Shown one piece after another: positions 23,255 to 34,930 of a stretch of 64,000 bases of DNA (within the stretch, counting starts at the first letter, position 1; each line of letters starts with the position of its first letter). Source of the DNA: Perkinsus chesapeaki (Eukaryota > Perkinsozoa > Perkinsida > Perkinsidae); assembly GCA_013115145.1 (NCBI GenBank), contig JAAPAO010000089.1:1-64000 (forward strand). The letters run 5' to 3'. The notes beneath the pieces were generated by a model. It was not told the origin of the DNA. It searched no databases and was given only the letters and a program-made list of their open reading frames with translations. Position numbers and translations under genes: made by a program.

Positions 23255-26200
23255 TCACGCCTTGAAAGGGTAAAAGTTTTCTAGGGAGTTGAGGATTCTC
23301 TCTGTCATACGAGCATTCTGATCTTCTGGGAAGACATCGCCGACTGTGTCATACCTCATCACGACCATCCTTTGACTTCTGTTATGACAGTTCAGCCGGG
23401 AACGTGCCGAAACTCTCCTGTTGTTCCCATTGGTGCCTGCTCTGGAGGGTGTGGGGTGGAGCCGTAGGCCGGACACTGATAGTGCACCGGGAGTAGTTGG
23501 CTGGCACGAAACCGTGCCAAGCTACACCAGTACACATCAGTGACCGTGGCAGCCTGCAGCACATCATGCAGTGCGAAGAGACTGACCTGTGAACAACAGG
23601 GTCCGATCGCACGGCTGAACGTGCCGCAGGCCTCCGCCAGGGCGGGCTGGGACGGGATTGTGAAGTTGCTAAAACTGGCGTTGAGCAGGCGTCTTGGGAA
23701 CCTGCCTGGGATGGATCCGCTAGCCTAGCTCTGTCCCTTCGTTGTGTGCTGAATAGTGCGCGCGCCACAAATCTCAACACCTCTCCATGCGCAGTCTCTT
23801 TGGAAACAACACTAGTGGTCGGGGACCACTCTTAGTTACAGTCAGCGGATCGTCACACGCCATCCCCTCCATCCAGTTTCCCAGATTATCGGCTATCGTT
23901 GGAAGAGTAGAATTCTGAGTCAGAATTTCTGACCTTCGTCAACCCATTACAGCCCCTTCGAGCCGTGAACCAAGACAGACGTTGACATGCGGTTGATAGG
24001 TTCCTTTGAGCGTGTTTAGAGCAAGAACACCGTCGATAGAGACGAACTCATTCACTTCTCCAGCGCATAGCAAACCTTGTGCCATCATTGCGCCATCTTC
24101 TCTACCCCAGGCGAATATGGGTATGGATGAGCCATACTTCCGTCTCGCCAGTTGGATAACTTCTCTTGCAAAAGCGAAACCATCAATAGAAGGATCACCA
24201 TTGCAGCAACTTCCTGCGTTCCACGAGCCGTGAAAGTCATCATCTTTACTTGCCAGCGCAGAAGGTGAAATAAGGACATTTTTGTAGCGATCGGCGAGCG
24301 AATAAAGTGGACCCAAGTGGTGCAGCCAAGTGGTGCAACCAGAAGAGTTCTGGTTGAAGCTATGGAAGTCGATAATAACCATCAGAGGGCTGCTTATTTT
24401 AGCCCCAGAAGCACCATCGTATGTAAACTGAACCCCGTCGTGATCGACAGGTGCTCGGTCACGAGGGAAAAAGAAGGCGCTAAGCGCAGTGTAAGTGATG
24501 CCGACACTCACGTCTCCTTCATACCTCTGAAGTCCACCAAGAACCTTTATTTCTAGCAAAGCATGACCACTGCAGGTATGTGCAATAAGAGTAAGATTTC
24601 TCTCGGGGAAACTCTCGCTCTGGTTGCACTTCAGGTAATCAACCCACGATTGGATGTTCTCTCTTATCGTGGGCAGGGGAGGGGTACTCCGAGGAATCCA
24701 GCTGGGCTTGCCGTAATAGAACCCGTTGAAGAAACTTAACCTGGTTAGGCGTAGCTTGTTCAATGCGTATCAGACTGATACTATCAGTCTGGAGTCCCAA
24801 AGTCTGTAGAGCGCAGAGCCCATGACATCGCCTCACACGGTCCAAATGGAGGTGATTTGTAGGGAACTAGACCTAGTATTCCCCCGACAGAAACATCAGC
24901 CTTTGCGAGCCCAGTGCATATCATCGCTTCGACCATCATAGCGCCATTACCATACCCAATTGCGTAAACAGGTAAGGAGTAGTTGTCAAGCTGCTGTCTG
25001 GTTGTGGCGACGATATTAGATACAAGAGAGAAGTCATCCACGGAAGGCTCCTGAATGCAGCACTCTCCTGCATTCTAGGCCGCCACACCATTAGCATTAA
25101 TCACAGCGCACGGAGTGATGAACGTGAAGCGGAACTCCTCAGCGTGGACCATGAGGGCTGCACCGCGCGTATTGTGTGAATCTTCACATTTTTCACCGAT
25201 ATTATGAAAGTTTAAGACCATTGCTTCAGGACGAACGCCAGGATCATGGGTATGATATGACCGTTCTGTGTTGGTGGTTGCTGGCCAATCGGTCTCAGTG
25301 AAGAAAAATCCAATGGCATACCTTGCCACGTCTCCTTTCCATACGGATTCTCCAAGGGTCATGGCATTAGCGGTGTTGAAAATAATTTCTTGAACTTTCA
25401 CCCACTCCTTCTGGCAGACCATTCGAGCTATTGACATGCCTTGGCTGTAGCGGACAGAAGGAGATTTGGTGACAGAAGGAGATTTGGCACAGCCCAGCCT
25501 TGCAACCCAAGCGCCGACATCCTTCTCTCGATCTGGCATTACAGACGAGAAGCTGTCCTCATAGAAAGTTCCAGGATAACCATCGTCACCACGCATGAGA
25601 GCAAGCCGATATGCCGCAGCATTGTCCTTCTGAAAAAACTCTGTTGCAGTTCAAGAGACCTTCGTCGCCGCCAGGTCCCATCACGACACTGCTTCCTACT
25701 GTGACAGCACCTTTGATATTATTCTCGCAGAATAGCTTGTGTGCGAGCATGCCACGGTGGCATTGCCACCAGCACCAAAGCCAACCGCATAGACTGGCGA
25801 GTCGGGCAGATAGCGATCTTTAAGAGCCTCCAGTGGAGCAAGAACAGAATCCTCGTCGTCTTGTGACTTATCGTTCTTACAGCAGGCCCCAGCAACCCAT
25901 GTTGGTCGACCATCCGTATCTGGCCTTCCGCATGGGGTCACCAAAAGAAAGTTAGATATGTTGACAACACCAAGAACTCCACTTTCATGGTGTCGTGTTC
26001 GGCAGTGCTCTCCTGTAGCATGAAGATTCAGTACAATAGCACTGGCATTCTGGAAGGGTTCTGTTACGAAGTATTCTCTGTCACTTCCTCCTGGCCCATC
26101 CTTGAAGGGAACATAGATCGAGAATGGTATCCCTGAGCCTATGCCGGTCGCAGTGATAGGGACCAACGCGGATCCAGTTGCAGTGATGGCGGGACCAATG

Positions 26201-26403
26201 GCTCCAGCTAAACCAAAGAATGCCCCGAACAGAGCAGAAAATGAGCCAAATAGGCCTCCAAGTGCACCTCCAAGGCCCCCTACTCCAGTGCCCGCGTTGC
26301 TGTTAGGAGATTTGCCACTGCGCTTGCCTTCAACCACTATCATTGAAGAGGAGGATACCAACCACACCCACAGAATCCACTTGAAGCGTGGTTGAGTACA
26401 CAC
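23255..26403 (-). pseudogene. Triple tandem PHB-depolymerase/LpqC-like polypeptide; all three nucleophile serines replaced; one TAG
   Basis: On the minus strand, 26403-25696 starts with a hydrophobic, probably secretory, segment and a Gly/Ala-rich linker, then domain 1. Domain 2 occupies about 25390-24830 and domain 3 about 24540-23940. Each has the W-x-A-G-x-C-C motif (TWVAGACC; NAGECC; SWNAGSCC) and a C-terminal N-x-x-x-W-x-x-x-x-x-C element. The lipase box G-x-S-x-G reads GFGAG (codon 25774-25776), GYGNG (24949-24951) and GREDG (24098-24100), so Ser is Gly, Gly and Glu. The His region reads NTANAMTLG and GGLQRYEG instead of GGGHxWPG. The C-end of each domain runs directly into the next, so this is one polypeptide. 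In domain 2 the conserved Trp is TAG (25075-25077). A further Cys-rich tail ends at 23255. The start codon is unresolved. It is either a non-catalytic secreted binding protein or a decaying gene. Confidence 0.65.
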
Positions 26404-27110
26404 GAGACTAACAGAAGCTGAGAAGCTAAATAATACTTAATGAATATATGGCTCCACCTCGGTGTGAACTAAGGTCCATCCCTGTAAAATTCAAAGTGTA
26501 GATTTCACATGAGATGCGGCACAACAGATGTGCCTCCACTCGATGATTTTTAACTAGAGAGACAAGATCCTTGGTGAGAGTTCTACGGTGGTACGACGCT
26601 TCGTGTTGTCAGATTCAATGCCCCTCCTCAGTGTGCCAAACCTTCTTCAAGAGCTACTTTTGAGAGCAGTACCACTGGGCACGTGTGCTCCAAGGCTGAC
26701 TCTGAACGGAATCATTCGCGTGCAGGCCTCGTCCAATGAACTGAGTATCAAGAAAAGAGTGTCACGGCTCTACGATCGCCCTCTAGCTGCACACTCGTTT
26801 AGCTGCTTTGCATGCATGCTGGCACGTGTGGTCTCATACTGGACTCCGCTTCTGGGAGGCACGCTCCTTCTTAGGTGACGTGCGATCCTCAATATCACTG
26901 ATGTTTCAACAGCGACGCATATTATGCGTCTCTGAGGCGATCTCCATTCACAGCGAGCTATGAGGCTACGTCCTTATAAGAAGTTCTCATTGAGAACCCC
27001 CGGAGCGTGCTCGCCTTCCCTGTCTGCTTCCATGTGTTCATTTGACATAGACGCTCGTTCTACCGGTTTTCTGTCGCGCTCTATTACAGTGTATACACTA
27101 CCCTGACTTA
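26404..27110. other. Divergent intergenic region
   Basis: It lies between the minus-strand esterase-like gene and the plus-strand S28 peptidase gene, so it likely contains both promoters. A 96-codon plus ORF at 26588-26878 shows no motif. An upstream exon of the esterase-like gene could also be here. Confidence 0.4.
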
Positions 27111-29258
27111 ATGTTGGCTCGTACTCTTGTATGGGTTGCGCTCGTCGCTCCCAGCAGAGGTGAAGAAGGAACCTTCGACCAAATTGTTGACCATTTTGAT
27201 GGTGAGTTCCTTGATATCAGTGATTCACTGCTCTTCCCACTCTCAGATTCCGCCACCCCTCCGAAAACTTTCCAGCAGCATTACAACTATTTTGAGGGAT
27301 TATTTCGTCCTTCTGGCCCTCCTGAGGTGACACTATCGCCATTCACTTCCTATTCAGTTCCTTGTTATGTAAGTAGGCCGTTATTATTGAAATACTAGGG
27401 GAAGCCCCTAATCTGCTAAAAGCTGGCCCTTATGGTGATACCGTGGGAGTAGCTAGACGGCTCGGGGCGATAGTGGTTCAACTTGAACATAGGTAAAGAT
27501 AGATGCGGTCCTGTTATTTCCACCAGCTTTTCCCCCAGGCTAATAAGCTAGCCCTATCTCGTAGCTTTTAGGTTCTTTGGTCCGGACCTTCCAGCACCGC
27601 TAACTTCTGATGTAGCCGTGTTGCGCCGGCTTTTGAACATTGTCATCTCAGATCATAGCTGACATTGTCTACTTTCGCGACTATCTCCTCAAGAATAAGC
27701 TCACCCATCTGAAGAACCCTCAATTCCTTCTCATGGGCAACAGTTGGCCAGGGGTAGGTTACTCGATCTGCCAGGTTATGTTTTAGTGCTTAGAGCCTAG
27801 CAGCGTGGACTCGCGTGAAGCACCCTGAAGAATTCGCCGGTGCTGTTGCTGGAGCACCGGCGCTTCGGTTCTATGTCGATTATCCGGGGTGCTTAGATAC
27901 ATCCGCTGAGTATAGCATTTCTCGTCAGATACTTCGATACCGTAGCCGAAGCCTTATCCAGAGAATCCGTCGGAGGGAGCTGCGAATGTGCTTGCTTCGT
28001 AGGCTCACTTTTGGAATGCACGCTAGGTCGCCCACGTTATCCTCAGTTTGGTGAGGCGTCCAAGATTATGGAAGATTTCATAGAAGACGAAGACCAGAAA
28101 GAGATACTTGCTGAAGAGTTTGATACTGAGCCAGAGTTCTTCAACGACTATCATGGTCTCGCTTTGCTGTATGTCTGGACTCCAGGCTCTTGAGGTTTCT
28201 GGTTGGTATTCTTTCCATCCAACCCTCTCCGCATTGTATCATGTCAAGTTGCCACGCATTTTTCTAGTGATTACTTCATTCTTAGTGCTATCTCTTCTCC
28301 ATTGAGTGAAGGGGTGAAACAGAATAGTGACCGGCAGATCCAGAAGATATGCCGCAGTGTCGAAGACTTACTTAAAAGAGTCAAGGCTGGTGCTGACTCG
28401 GACGAAGAAGATGATTCTGATGCTATTGATGAGGATCTGGTCGAGTAGGTCTGATATCTAGTATGGTATGGCTGATGCTCGATTTCAGTGGGTATTACCT
28501 TCAAGAGTTAGCCAAGCACCTGATCGGATCAAGGAGTGTGAAAACATACACAGAAGTCGTAGAGTTGTAGAATCCATAAGTGAGTCAGGAGCACCATCGT
28601 ATGGATCAGGTATATCAGTAAGCCCGAAACAAAGCCCTGGCTGCTGCTAAAATGTACTGAGCTTGGACTTTTCCCTTCGTGCAATGAAGGGTCGGCTTGC
28701 CCCCTCATAAATACCGAAGACTTTGTCGATGCCCAACTGAAGCTATGCGAAGACGTGTTTGGTATCCCTGCTCCGGAGGTTAGTTAACGGCACATCCAAA
28801 AACTTGAGTTATCGGCGTGGTTACCTTTCGCACAGTTCTCTCTTATTTTTGCATTTATCAGATTCATACCAGGATCGCGGCTAATCAAGAGAAATATGGC
28901 AAACTTGAGATCACTAAGAGCGACGGCAAAACCGATCTCACTAATATCATTGTCATTCGTGGCGAGCTCGACCCTGTCCGAGATGCTGGTCAGCCGCTCA
29001 ATCCACCGAGCGACCTGATCGAAATAACGGTAGCCAAGAATTGAATAGTCCTTCAATTCGAGGACTCCCATGTAGGTCAAAGATGCCAGCCACGGTACTT
29101 GGGCCATCAAGCCAGAAAGTCAGAGCCAACAGATAAGGTACCACTGCACGCCGTATTTGATTGTTGTGATCGAAAGGGGCTATCATCTCGCGCTTCTCAG
29201 GGCCTTGTACGATACAATAGCTCAGCAGGCTGTGAAATTTCTGAACCGAGTCGAGTGA
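27111..29258 (+). CDS. Serine carboxypeptidase, peptidase family S28 (PRCP/DPP2-like)
   Basis: ATG 27111 opens a signal peptide (MLARTLVWVALVAPSRG), then the family N-terminus FDQIVDHFD and TFQQHYNYF. Exons in phase include 27111-27201, 27247-27326, 27399-27492 (ends LEHR), 27572-27617 (FFGPDLPAPLTSDVA), 27652-27753, 27794 on, and a final part to TGA 29256-29258. The nucleophile is in GNSWPG (Ser codon 27742-27744), the Asp in RGELDP (28970-28972) and the His in DASHGTW (29091-29093), so the triad is intact. CTELGLFPSC near 28655 matches the family Cys motif. The intron 27618-27651 is only 34 nt and 29030-29075 is 46 nt. S28 enzymes cleave C-terminal or N-terminal Pro-X bonds in lysosomes or outside the cell. 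The D/E-rich insert (about 28395-28445) is unusual. Confidence 0.85.
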
Positions 29259-29549
29259 AGCTACCCTGCGAAGTCGATGGACCATTTCATTGAAATCGCT
29301 TTACGCCTTTGGCTCAGCCAATCAGGCATTTTTCTCATTAAAAAGATATCGCATTGGAACGTCTTACGTTCAGACTGCTAGGAGGCGCCTAGTAAGAGTT
29401 CCGTAAGCCTAGAGTTGTCAATATCGAGTTTGGTAATGGTGGTATACGAGTCGTAAAAACTGTGCTTATTTACAACTCAGTTCATTCCCACATCATAGGC
29501 GAACTAACTCGAGCATCAAGCTGCGAAGTCATACTGTCGGCCCGACAGT

Positions 29550-31075
29550 GTTGAACACTTGTTGGAATAACATCTCTTATCTTTTTGAGGTTAATGCATG
29601 GCTCTGTTCAAAACAGTCATCCTCTTTATCCTTCAGGGGCCTTCGGGTCCTTGAACAGCCTAATTATTACTCTTCCGTCGGCCTTTCGCCTCTGTATTCA
29701 CTGCCTCCGAACCACTACTCCCACGGTGCGCCGACCCGTTCAGCGCATTCGATCTTCGCCGCCGGAGCAGCGCGGAGGCCCTTCGCGCTGCTCGGTGGTG
29801 GTCGTCCTCAGTGATGTAGTGCTCCATACTCAAGTATCGTGCTTGGATTGAGACCGCGTCTTCGTTAGCATCGCCCCTGGACGCCCCTGGACGCTCTTTG
29901 TTGAATGGCCGACTCTCACTTGCGCCTTGTATGGTAGATGTTCCGAAAGCGTGCGTTTGTCCTACACGAACGCTACCTACGTTACATGATTGGGGAACAT
30001 CTTACCCAAGTACCCGGTCAGCTCCCCAACATCCCACTCTATGTCAGCCGCTGGTGGTGGTTTCATTTTGAGGTCCTCCAATTGTTCGCGTTAGGCTACC
30101 GCCCCTTCAGCTTCGACCGCCAGAACGTGAACCGTCTCTATTTCTTTGAAGGATCCTCGGCTCTGCGCGGTTCCCAGGCCCCCTTCTTCAACGCTTTGAC
30201 CAGCTTTGTTCCACCCCATAATTGTCCAACCTGTTGGTGGGTAGTAGGCTAGGAGTCCGTATCCTCTACACAACCACCGGTATCTCGCCCCCTACTTCCT
30301 CTAGCGTTGACCAGCTCGGCGATCTTCTGCGCCGCTACTCGGAGATCTGCAGATGTTGGGGCCACGTCTGTCTGCCAAATGCTCTCCTTTGTCAGTAAGT
30401 TAGTCAATGCAGTAGCGGCGCTACTGTAGCGCGGAAAGCCGAGCATCGACGCTATAGGTTTTCCCGGGGGAACTCCGCGCACGAAATCGACCAGCTATGC
30501 ACATGGTCAACATATGCGCTGGTGAGAACATGAGCCCATCTTACGCTGCTTTTCTCGGACGGCCATTAGCCGTCGGCTAATACTTGGACAGGTGAGCACG
30601 TCCTCACACTGCCCATCACATATATCTCCACTACATCCTTTCTCCCAGGTACAATACAAATAACTGAATTCTCACCCCTCTCGGTACGAAGAAGTGGAGA
30701 GACCCTGTGTTTGTGACCTATTCCATGAATTCATGATGGCAATGCGGGTTCCTGCATATCCTTACCTTTACTATTGGACTGCGCGGCATATTGCGGACCG
30801 TCCCAGGTAACAACCAACTCTTCGTGACAATGGTTGGATTGTGGGTGCTGTTTAGAATCTAAACAGATTTAGCTCATCTAAACTACAAAGTCTTCAAAGG
30901 ATGGTTCAACAACAAGAACGACCTGTCCTATGTGAGCTTGGGAGCTCAGTTCCAGCACGCGTTCCGTGTCGACGGCACTCAAGATGAGCATAAAACATTT
31001 GCTAGTGTCTGGTTAGCTAGAAAAAGGACAAGCTCAATGAGCAGTGATGACATCACTCCCAATCCCCTACCCTAA
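29550..31075 (+). CDS. Unrecognised multi-exon gene, aromatic-rich
   Basis: Coding-like exons run through 29590-29815, 29938-30230 (rich in R, F, W and Y, e.g. PLYVSRWWWFHFEVLQLF), 30250-30392 (GVRILYTTTGISPPTSSSVD, ending at a CA|GTAAGT donor), 30690-30808 (DLFHEFMMAMRVPAYPYLYY) and 30870 to TAA 31073-31075 (LSYVSLGAQFQHAFRVDG). A possible signal-like start (MALFKTVILFILQG) occurs at about 29598. Splice phases were only partly resolved. No family recognised; the aromatic, helical character would suit a secreted or membrane-associated protein. Confidence 0.45.
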
Positions 31076-32044
31076 TATTAAGCATCTGTCGCATGACCGC
31101 TTTGCTTTAGTGCGCTTCGCACTAAGGGCCGTCTGTCTCACGACTGTCAGTGTTTTGTTCTAGCGTACGCTCAGTAACCTATGATAGACAATCGTATACT
31201 TCTCACTGTTATCTGTCGTGCAACAGGTACTTACACTCCTAGTGAAAAGCATCCCTCTGTCGGAGCGTGGGCAGCAAGTTGCTGCCAGCAACGCCATCTG
31301 CTGCACCCCACGTCTTACTCACCGAGTTATGCAGGTTTATACGCCTGTATGCACGCATGCACTATATAAGTTATATAATATAACCCACTGTGAGTTACTC
31401 ACACATATCCTATCTATCGCACAATTGTCGTACCACGGTATTACTAGCTTTCTTTACTCGTGATATTCTACTCATTGCTCACTCTGTTTACTGCTCTATC
31501 TCTCTTCCGATATACGTTATCATCGTGGTGTTTATAACACTTCACACACCATCTCTAACGCGTGGTCCTGTTCCATTCCAGCGAAGACATTGAACATATT
31601 GCACGTGTTTTGCAGGTGAAGCTCTGACTACAACGGAAATCAACAGGGAGACGCCTCATGGAAGCACGGGAATCAACTTGTCATGCACCTTTCATGCATC
31701 GTAGTCTATGAGACTCCTACTAATATCACCCCACTTTCATACCCTCGTCCTCCTGACCTCGACACCGACAATCATCCTGCCCAACAGAAGATCCCTAGAT
31801 ACTGGATCACTTTCTGGGTGTGCAGAAGCTTCTATGAGGGCCATAGAACTGCAGCGCTCTCTGGTTACTATAAATGTACTAAATTCAATGTAGCCCTCAT
31901 CTCTATAGGAAGGGTGCATGTTGTAGTGGATTCCGCAACGAACCATATGTCTGTCCCGGGGACAGTGTCCCCTGGTCTAAAAAGGACGCACTCATTTGTT
32001 CCCTTTTAAAGAAAGGGAGTGGACCTCTCCCGTGACCTTGCGCT
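31076..32044. other. No gene seen
   Basis: Short ORFs only. It contains an A/T stretch around 31360-31385 and a small hairpin TTAGTGC...GCACTAA near 31107-31125. This is probably the 3' UTR of the upstream gene and the edge of the duplicated accessory region. Confidence 0.4.
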
Positions 32045-32095
32045 AGTGTGACTTGTCCTCCGGTGATGGTTTGCACAATGAGCTACATTCAACAC
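32045..32095 (+). pseudogene. Remnant of the small Cys-rich peptide gene
   Basis: The segment GACTTGTCCTCCGGTGATGG and following bases aligns with the C-terminal coding part of the peptide gene at 33077-33217, but stops interrupt every frame and the signal-peptide half is not visible. It is an older, broken family member. Confidence 0.35.
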
Positions 32096-32280
32096 AAATC
32101 TTCGCACAGTGCGCACAAAAATGAAAATTCCAGTCCACATAATAGTGGATCGAATGGACTAGATCATTCGACAGATCTGATAGTGTTGACAGTATCATAG
32201 GGCCAAACGTAAGCGCTTAGAGTCGTCAGTCTCTGCTAGGCATGTTCGAATGCAGAGGATGCACTGCTGGTCATACCCGA
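32090..32280. repeat. Dispersed duplicated module, partial copy
   Basis: It matches the 5'-flank part of copy 1 (about 21790-22040), sharing GTGCGCACAAAAATGAAAAT and GTGGATCGAATGGACT, and continues into a CTGATAGTGTTGAC segment. No gene follows it here, so only the flank was duplicated or retained. Confidence 0.75.
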
Positions 32281-33076
32281 TCAGCAACACGGGACATCCA
32301 GGCGCACGGAAAGAGACGTCCCTATCCGAAGTCGCGCGGATAACGAGTCGGTTGCTCAGTCAAGATGGACAAGTGTTGCCTCGTGGAAGAGCGACTCAGG
32401 AACTCCTCAATAAGACGCTCTTATAACGACAGGCATATGTTGAGAGTGTGTTACCGGGAAGCCGCCGCCCTCCGAGTGGCTCCCTGATATGCGGTACATG
32501 CTCCATACTATGTCCCACTGAAGACGGATGCCATCTGCCCTGCAGCAGACGAGTCATTGCAGTGACGGCAGTTTACCGGGTATGATTGGGAGAGAGATTG
32601 AAGCTTAGATCGAGGCAAAGTTCTCGGTGCTCCCGCGAGTCTCCCAATGAGTGTTCAGTGAAGGTGCGGTACCCTTTGCGCTGGCCTTGCGCGTCTTCAT
32701 CTTACTGTCTATCACCCGGAGGAGGTAACACGGTATAACAACTCTTATCAAATACGACTGCATCCCAAAAACGCGTACATATCTGGAGTATATGGACATT
32801 CAGAGTTAGTTCACTGAGACGGGTCATCACGGCGGTCCCATTTCCGGCATCGAACAGATGACCGACGTGATTCACGCGTGGCTCCTCTGGCCTGTGACGG
32901 CCCTATGCTTAGCTAATCAATGTTCATAGAGCCATTCGAGCAGTCAGACTACTCGGAAGACTGTCAGGCTGCTTAGAAGACTCTTATAATATATCACCGG
33001 GTGATGATCACCCCTACTAGGGGTCCCCTAGAGTGATCATGTGTCACGTTCAGTTCCCTTGTGACCACCATTTTAA

Positions 33077-33217
33077 ATGCGCTTCATCAACTGGGCTTTA
33101 ATTCTGGCAATCGTATCTCTGGTGGAAGTTAAGCCTGTTAACGCCTGTGACCCTGAGAAGTACTGGACTTGTCCCCCAGGAATGGTTTGCATACTCGGCG
33201 TATGTGGCAAAGCCTAA
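33077..33217 (+). CDS. Small secreted Cys-rich peptide, copy 1 (46 aa)
   Basis: ATG 33077, TAA 33215-33217. A hydrophobic signal segment (MRFINWALILAIVSLVEVKP) is followed by VNA, a plausible cleavage site, and a mature part of about 23 residues with four Cys (C-x7-C-x5-C-x4-C: ACDPEKYWTC ... GVCGKA). Paralogues lie at 35335, 37177 (broken), 38595 and a remnant at 32045. The start is supported because the 5' flank is conserved with the 37177 copy up to the ATG. Function is unknown; such peptides are often secreted effectors, defence or signalling peptides, but nothing here decides between them. Confidence 0.65.
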   Translation: MRFINWALILAIVSLVEVKPVNACDPEKYWTCPPGMVCILGVCGKA

Positions 33218-33589
33218 CTGCATGCAGAGCATGCACCATTATAATAGAGAAGCTGCACTCCTATTTTTACCCGGCGGGGATTTTGAAACTGGAATGAACC
33301 CTTTTGTTGAACCTCAGTGAATATCTTGAAAGATACTTACACCTTGTATCGCAGGAGACGCTTATCGATAACATTTCTTCTCCACGTATGCTCTCTACGA
33401 CGATTTGAAACTTTGTTGCTCGGTGCCGGCTAACGGGAGGAGTATTAATGCTTTCATTTCTTGTTGACCGCTTTATTGAATAAGGTTTATTCATTGTTCT
33501 GCAAGATCCTTCAGTTGCGTTCGCCAATAGTGAGCTTCAGGAAGTGACATTTCATATCGACCTATAAAAGACTTGCCTATCAAGGCAGT

Positions 33590-33700
33590 ATCAGACAGGA
33601 AGGGTGTTCAGAAAGGTGTCAGCTATGATGGTAGAGCGGTCCAACTTACCATTGAAGCATTCGTTGAAAGTTAGGCACCACTTCTTGTCAACAAACTGTT
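33590..33700 (-). pseudogene. Broken antisense Cys-rich peptide, copy in unit A
   Basis: The minus-strand frame reading KKWCLTFNECFNGKL and ending TLPV-stop aligns with the C-terminus of the intact minus-strand peptide at 37691-37921 (ANKCFNDARVVDAF ... TLAL-stop). The upstream part is in a different frame with stops, so the gene is disrupted. Confidence 0.45.
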
Positions 33701-34254
33701 AAGAATGGCTTCTTAGGGCTGTGTCCCAATGTGTCGTATGGGATGAACAGAGTCCACTGAGAGATCGTAGCAAAAGGAGCACTGTTCCTCTGCATTATTG
33801 CCAGGCCGTACCAGTGGGCCCAATAGCGCTATTCAACCAGAACTGATTGGATAAACATGTGAGCCAACAACTTGAGTATCCAAAATTTGATTCAATCATT
33901 GAACACCCATCGGAACGCGCTCAAGTAGTACCTCTTGAATGTGGACCACATCCAGGCATTGGATCAGAGTGGGCTGGTAGCTAGGCATTGCTTTATATGC
34001 AGCAGACAAGTGACTGGCTGTGGTTCTATCAATATTGAGGGCTAAATAACAACTTGAGTCGAGCAATAAAGCCTGGCTCATTTGCGCGCGCCGAGATCCG
34101 CGTGGCACAAATTGCGTCGACAATTACTCTACTTGAGTTCCGTTCTTCCAGTCAATCAGCCTTGGTGCCACCAAGTTGGTGGATCAGTGACAGGAATTTC
34201 CTGTCAGGACAACCGTTCCTCTAGCCTCAAATGACTCCATCAACCAGCCCACTC
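33701..34254. other. No gene seen between duplication unit A and module copy 2
   Basis: Only short ORFs without motifs. It may contain further degraded repeat sequence. Confidence 0.3.
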
Positions 34255-34930
34255 TATCTTGGTCAGGGACTGTCGGACAGTCACTGCCCTATGATTCTCA
34301 AAGCATCTGCATTTTCAGAGGAAAGCTCCGGCCGTGCACCAGCAGTTGAATAAATCATCATCTATGGCGCCCTCATCTCAGAGCCTTATTTGCGGCCAAT
34401 AGATGGGAAGTTTCCTCAGAAAACCATAGGAGGGCGTTGTGAAATTTATAGTGCAGTCATGTTCTTCAGGGGCCGTTGAAGAGGCTTCAACGAATGTGAT
34501 AAGGGAGCGAGATTCTTTTCTCGCAGTCAGCTGGATGCTCAGGCTTTGAGCGGCCGAGGCGCCATCGTGACTGTGAACCACTGGACCACATCCTCGGTCG
34601 TTGCCGAGAAGGAGCACCCCATAGGGCACATAAGGAGACAATCATAGTAACAAAACTGCTGCTATGACAAGCGTATTTGAGAGTATTGCTTATCTCGATA
34701 CTCTACACGTATTTATCGTGGTGCCTTACACTGCGAATGCACACAGACAATGGATGAATAGCTCCATTCAACACACATTCCCCCACAGTGCACACAAACA
34801 GGAAAACGTCAGAGAGGCTTCACATGGGACGCCTCCAGTGATCCTTATCGGTCATTCTGTATCCCAGCTGAAGGATAAGGCTCTACTGTGGATACGGATC
34901 GGTAAATATTACGATCAGTACTGCCGATGA
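34255..34930. repeat. Dispersed duplicated module, copy 2
   Basis: It matches 21340-22045 through the MGCSFS gene and its 5' region, including CAGGGACTGTC, CGGCCGTGCACCAGC and AGTATTGCTTATCTCGATAC (the counterpart of GTGTTTCTCATCTGAATGCT). Confidence 0.75.
34266..34622 (-). pseudogene. Degraded MGCSFS-type gene, copy 2
   Basis: The ATG at 34622 again reads MGCSFS and then T-x-D-V-V, but a two-base insertion after the ACAGTC segment shifts the frame relative to copy 1. Further down, the segment matching copy 1's MLSDEGATENDLF is interrupted by a TGA and a deletion. The acylation-site start is the only intact part. Confidence 0.55.

Larger units (their letters stand above)
32530..33700. repeat. 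Segmental duplication unit A of the peptide locus
   Basis: It is homologous along its length to 36700-37745, about 4.1 kb downstream. Shared landmarks are CACGCGTGGCTCCTC, GTGACGGCCCTATGC, GTGTCACGTTCAGTTCCCTT directly before the start codon, ATCGATAACATTT after the gene, and CAGTTGCGTT further on. Confidence 0.8.

Noticed and set aside
26588-26878. 96-codon plus ORF between the esterase-like and S28 genes
   Set aside because: No motif, no splice context, and it lies where divergent promoters are expected.
28784-29285. Minus-strand ORFs over the S28 gene 3' end
   Set aside because: The plus strand carries the catalytic Asp and His of the peptidase here, so these are shadows.
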